This document shows positions 5,651-6,507 of a DNA stretch of 6,507 nucleotides, piece by piece; position 1 is the stretch's first letter; each line of letters opens with the position of its first letter. A program made the translations under genes and the position numbers. The stretch lies in the NCBI GenBank assembly GCA_035296565.1, contig DATHAQ010000038.1, forward strand, positions 1 to 6,507, read 5' to 3'. The stretch is from JACCZR01 sp035296565 (GTDB lineage Bacteria; Actinomycetota; Thermoleophilia; Solirubrobacterales; Thermoleophilaceae). The notes beneath the pieces were generated by a model. That model saw only the letters and a program-made list of their open reading frames with translations, had not been told where the DNA came from and made no database searches.

Positions 5651-5748
5651 GATCGTCGAGCGGCGGTGCTCGCCCGCCGCGGCGGCGCGGCGCGAGCCGG
5701 AGTCTGAACGCAAGCGCTCGCTGATCAGCGCACGCCCGGTCGCAGAAA

Positions 5749-5771
5749 TCGTCAGCCTCCTGACGAGTTTT
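5749..5771 (+). terminator. Possible intrinsic terminator of the HxlR gene
   Basis: TCGTCAG (5749-5755) and CTGACGA (5760-5766) form a perfect 7-bp stem with a CCTC loop, followed after one G by TTTT (5768-5771). It lies 98 nt beyond the HxlR stop codon. The stem is short and the T-run brief. Confidence 0.45.
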
Positions 5772-5908
5772 CCGCGACCGAACCCAAACCCGAAGGCTTC
5801 GGTCCGCTCCCGTTGGGCACGAGGCGCCACCGTTGTTTGACGCGATAGCGCGCCGCCCTCTTGCCCGCCGAGGGCGGCGTTGGCGTGGAGCTCCCAGGGC
5901 CGAAGCGG

Positions 5909-5916
5909 TATAGGTT
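5909..5916 (+). promoter_or_regulatory. -10 region of glnA
   Basis: TATAGGTT offers TAGGTT (5911-5916, TANNNT) ending 7 nt before the GTG at 5924, or TATAGG two bases earlier. No -35 hexamer at ideal spacing was found. It fits the leaderless layout seen for fdhD and the HxlR gene. Confidence 0.45.
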
Positions 5917-5923
5917 CACGGTC

Positions 5924-6507
5924 GTGGCCGACCAGACCCCAACCCGCGAGAGCGTCAAAGCCGAGGTCGAGGAGCGGGACATCCGCTTCATCCGCCTCTG
6001 GTTCACCGACATCCTCGGCCAGCTCAAGAGCTTCTCGGTGAACGCCTCCGAGCTGGACGACGCCTTCGAGGGCGGAATGGGCTTCGACGGCTCCTCGATC
6101 ACCGGCTTCAACGCCATCGAGGAGTCGGACATGATCGCCATGCCGGACGTCTCGACCTTCAAGGTGCTCCCGTGGCGCCCGGCCGAGCAGGGGGTGGCAC
6201 GCATGTTCTGCGACGTGCTCACCCCGAGCCGCGATCCCTACGAGGGCGACCCCCGCAACGTGCTGCGGCGAGCGCTGGCCCGGGCGGAGGAGATGGGCTT
6301 CGACCGCTTCAACGTCGGTCCCGAGCTCGAGTACTTCTACTTCCGCAACGCCAAGGCCCAGAACGGCACCCAGCCCGAGACCCTCGACGAGGGCGGCTAC
6401 TTCGACCTGACCACCCTCGACGCCGGCTCCGACGTGCGCCGCGAGACCGTGCTGGCCCTCGAGCAGCTGGGGATCCACGTGGAGTACACCCACCACGAGG
6501 TCGGGCC
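5924..6507 (+). CDS. glnA: Glutamine synthetase type I, GlnA2-like, 3'-truncated by the window edge
   Basis: Joins ammonia to glutamate using ATP; cytoplasmic, normally a dodecamer. The first 194 codons of an expected roughly 440-480 are visible. Residues about 18-100 are the beta-grasp N-domain: DIRFIRLWFTDILGQLKSF, then GFDGSSITGFNAIEESDM (53-70) and the FKVLPWRP strand. The catalytic domain begins with GPELEYFYF (Glu134 and Glu136, metal ligands) and the window ends in YTHHEVG, just before the next active-site glutamines and glutamates. The RLWFTDILGQLKS and FKVLPW segments resemble actinobacterial GlnA2 more than GlnA1. The start GTG 5924 was chosen because it follows a -10 box by 7 nt; an in-frame GTG at 5885 is possible but lies upstream of that box. 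Whether the enzyme carries an adenylylation site cannot be seen. Confidence 0.96.
   Translation, partial: MADQTPTRESVKAEVEERDIRFIRLWFTDILGQLKSFSVNASELDDAFEGGMGFDGSSITGFNAIEESDMIAMPDVSTFKVLPWRPAEQGVARMFCDVLTPSRDPYEGDPRNVLRRALARAEEMGFDRFNVGPELEYFYFRNAKAQNGTQPETLDEGGYFDLTTLDAGSDVRRETVLALEQLGIHVEYTHHEVG

Larger units (their letters stand above)
5651..5923. other. Non-coding, hairpin-rich gap between the HxlR gene and glnA
   Basis: No convincing gene is seen in these 273 nt. Contents: a 12-bp palindrome CGCTGATCAGCG (5719-5730); a terminator-like hairpin at 5749-5771; competing pairings for TTCGG at 5798-5802, which can pair with GACCGAA (5776-5782) or CCGAA (5790-5794); and a perfect 10-bp stem CGCCGCCCTC/GAGGGCGGCG (5851-5860 with 5870-5879) just before the glnA promoter region. 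No known glutamine or other riboswitch was recognised. Confidence 0.5.

Noticed and set aside
5719..5730. 12-bp perfect palindrome CGCTGATCAGCG
   Set aside because: Single occurrence, not near a promoter; could be a regulator site but a lone 12-bp palindrome is weak evidence.
5851..5879. 10-bp GC hairpin as a terminator
   Set aside because: No T-run follows on either strand; better treated as an unexplained structure before glnA.
5261..6496. 411-residue open frame on the minus strand
   Set aside because: Antisense to the HxlR gene and glnA, which have unmistakable family motifs; the antisense product is repetitive in Val/Gly/His/Leu and matches nothing.

Overview
The window is GC-rich DNA with frequent GTG starts, probably from a member of the Actinomycetota. 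The signs are an actinobacterial/Gram-positive type LexA operator (CGAAC-N4-GTTCG), a class A RNase P RNA, a c-di-AMP (ydaO-type) riboswitch, a GlnA2-like glutamine synthetase, and several genes with a TANNNT -10 box only 6-7 nt before the start codon and no Shine-Dalgarno sequence. A deep-branching class such as Thermoleophilia would fit, but that placement is an impression from the proteins and was not tested.

Layout, left to right. (1) Positions 1-1149 hold a tyrosine recombinase (integrase) cut off at its 5' end. It points at the 3' end of a complete tRNA-Leu(GAG) on the minus strand (1237-1322), with two tandem 11-bp repeats between them. This is the usual edge of a tRNA-integrated mobile element, whose body would lie to the left of the window. 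(2) Positions 1369-2304 form an SOS unit: a perfect LexA box, lexA, and a small zinc-ribbon protein overlapping the lexA stop codon by 4 nt. (3) rnpB (RNase P RNA) starts about 9 nt after that gene and ends in a strong GC hairpin (2716-2745). (4) fdhD, needed to activate molybdenum formate dehydrogenases, is followed 18 nt later by a two-helix membrane-anchored cytochrome c. (5) A c-di-AMP riboswitch (about 4142-4283), with a candidate promoter over the cytochrome stop codon, leads into a 97-residue orphan protein with a single C-terminal membrane helix. (6) A cysteine-free AhpD/carboxymuconolactone-decarboxylase-like protein is followed by an HxlR-family regulator. (7) After a 273-nt hairpin-rich gap comes the start of a type I glutamine synthetase gene, which runs off the right edge.

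Apart from the integrase edge, the region looks like ordinary chromosome made of short independent transcription units. The most interesting points are the riboswitch-controlled orphan membrane protein, the uncharacterised zinc-ribbon partner of lexA, the AhpD-like protein that has lost its redox cysteines, and the recurrent leaderless-type promoter arrangement. No convincing new multi-gene system is visible.
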